Translations under genes and position numbers: made by a program
Part shown: one piece after another, positions 4,940 through 5,318 of the stretch
How positions within the stretch are numbered: position 1 is the stretch's first letter
Layout of the letters: the number at the start of each line of letters is the position of its first letter
Assembly (NCBI GenBank): GCA_947463755.1
Contig: CANHUK010000163.1
Span: forward strand, 1 to 5,318
DNA from: Chitinophagaceae bacterium
GTDB taxonomy: Bacteria; Bacteroidota; Bacteroidia; Chitinophagales; Chitinophagaceae
Direction of reading: 5' to 3'
Length of the DNA: 5,318 nt
The notes under the pieces: model-generated
Seen by the model: only the letters and a program-made list of their open reading frames with translations
The model's database searches: none
Told to the model about the DNA's origin: nothing

Positions 4940-5318
4940 TTAGTGTGTGGCCGTGCTGTCCTTTTTACCGAGGTTGTGCTCCGTTGCGATCTCCTGCATC
5001 ACCCCCAGCGCCCAGTCGGCCAGGAGTTTGCGTTGAGCATCACTCAGGTTGGCATCCCGGTGCACGATCGTGTAGCTCTGCAACGGCATCTCTCCTTCAT
5101 TCACCATTTCCGCCACCTCTTCCATCTTGTGATGTGCTTTCTTGGGCTTGTAGGTCAGGAATTCGTTGAAGTTGATCTCTCGTTTACCCTCGTCTACATG
5201 GTCTGCCAGCCACCAGGCGACCGGCTGGATGTTTGCATACCAGGGATAACGGGTGTTATTGCTGTGGCAGTCGTAGCACGAGGTCTTAAGAATGGCGTCA
5301 ACCTCTGCCGGAACGGCA
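4940..5318 (-). CDS. Haem-binding domain protein (Haem_bd type), start missing at the right edge
   Basis: The minus-strand frame is open from the window edge to the TAA at 4940-4942, giving 125 residues with no start visible. The fragment carries one c-type haem site, CYDCH (fragment residues 14-18), followed by SNNTRYPWYANIQPVAWW and a conserved stretch ending in NFNEF (49-53). A Met in GEMPLQSY (Met77) is a plausible distal haem ligand, and the LSDAQRKLLADW segment (91-102) is typical of the end of this domain. This pattern is the Haem_bd domain common in Bacteroidota, usually a protein of about 150-160 residues with an N-terminal membrane anchor or signal, so some 30 residues should lie outside the window. 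Covalent haem attachment implies a periplasmic location and a redox or electron-transfer role, which is inference. An internal ATG (5125) is not the start, because it would remove the haem site. Confidence 0.9.
   Translation of the reverse strand, partial: AVPAEVDAILKTSCYDCHSNNTRYPWYANIQPVAWWLADHVDEGKREINFNEFLTYKPKKAHHKMEEVAEMVNEGEMPLQSYTIVHRDANLSDAQRKLLADWALGVMQEIATEHNLGKKDSTATH

Noticed and set aside
1..5318. CRISPR array, tRNA or rRNA gene, insertion sequence, prophage or defence island
   Set aside because: No spaced repeats, cloverleaf, transposase, integrase or nuclease-defence genes were seen; the only phage-like feature is the CI-type regulator, which stands alone among housekeeping genes.

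Overview
The window looks like an ordinary chromosomal stretch of a Bacteroidota bacterium, most likely from the Chitinophagales/Sphingobacteriia side. The evidence is the surE / small membrane protein / lpxB neighbourhood, the Haem_bd-type CxxCH protein, the PdeM family, the absence of clear Shine-Dalgarno sequences ahead of the starts, and promoter-like elements resembling the Bacteroidota TTTG / TAnnTTTG pattern. Base composition is moderate (about half G+C by eye) and even across the genes. The placement comes from recognising protein families, not from a marker gene.

Left part (1-2359): on the minus strand, surE (a nucleotide phosphatase) is followed, with overlapping stop and start codons, by a 99-residue three-helix membrane protein. 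Further on comes the N-terminal half of lpxB (lipid A disaccharide synthase), cut by the window edge. Between the last two, on the opposite strand, lies an unrecognised 176-residue exported membrane protein. It is tail-to-tail with the 99-residue gene (5 bp gap) and divergent from lpxB (122 bp gap). A small hairpin followed by five T's lies in that 122 bp gap.

Centre (2360-3247): a 129 bp divergent region separates surE from a plus-strand LexA/CI-like regulator with an N-terminal XRE helix-turn-helix, a C-terminal S24 self-cleaving domain and a C-terminal leucine-zipper-like tail. A 15 bp palindrome fills the spacer of this gene's probable promoter, and a perfect TAnnTTTG motif for the surE side lies 12 bp away. 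Autoregulation, with possible co-regulation of surE, is the most testable regulatory idea in the window.

Right part (3267-5318): a minus-strand series reads, in transcription order, a periplasmic haem-binding protein (its start lies outside the window), then pdeM (metallophosphoesterase associated with a DNA repair ligase module), then, 6 bp later, a class IV histone-deacetylase-like hydrolase. The HDAC gene is convergent with the S24 regulator (19 bp gap).

No mobile element, CRISPR array, tRNA or rRNA was seen. I find no convincing new multi-gene system. The points most worth checking are the palindrome in the divergent promoters, the PdeM-HDAC pairing and the opposite-strand gene splitting the surE-lpxB cluster.
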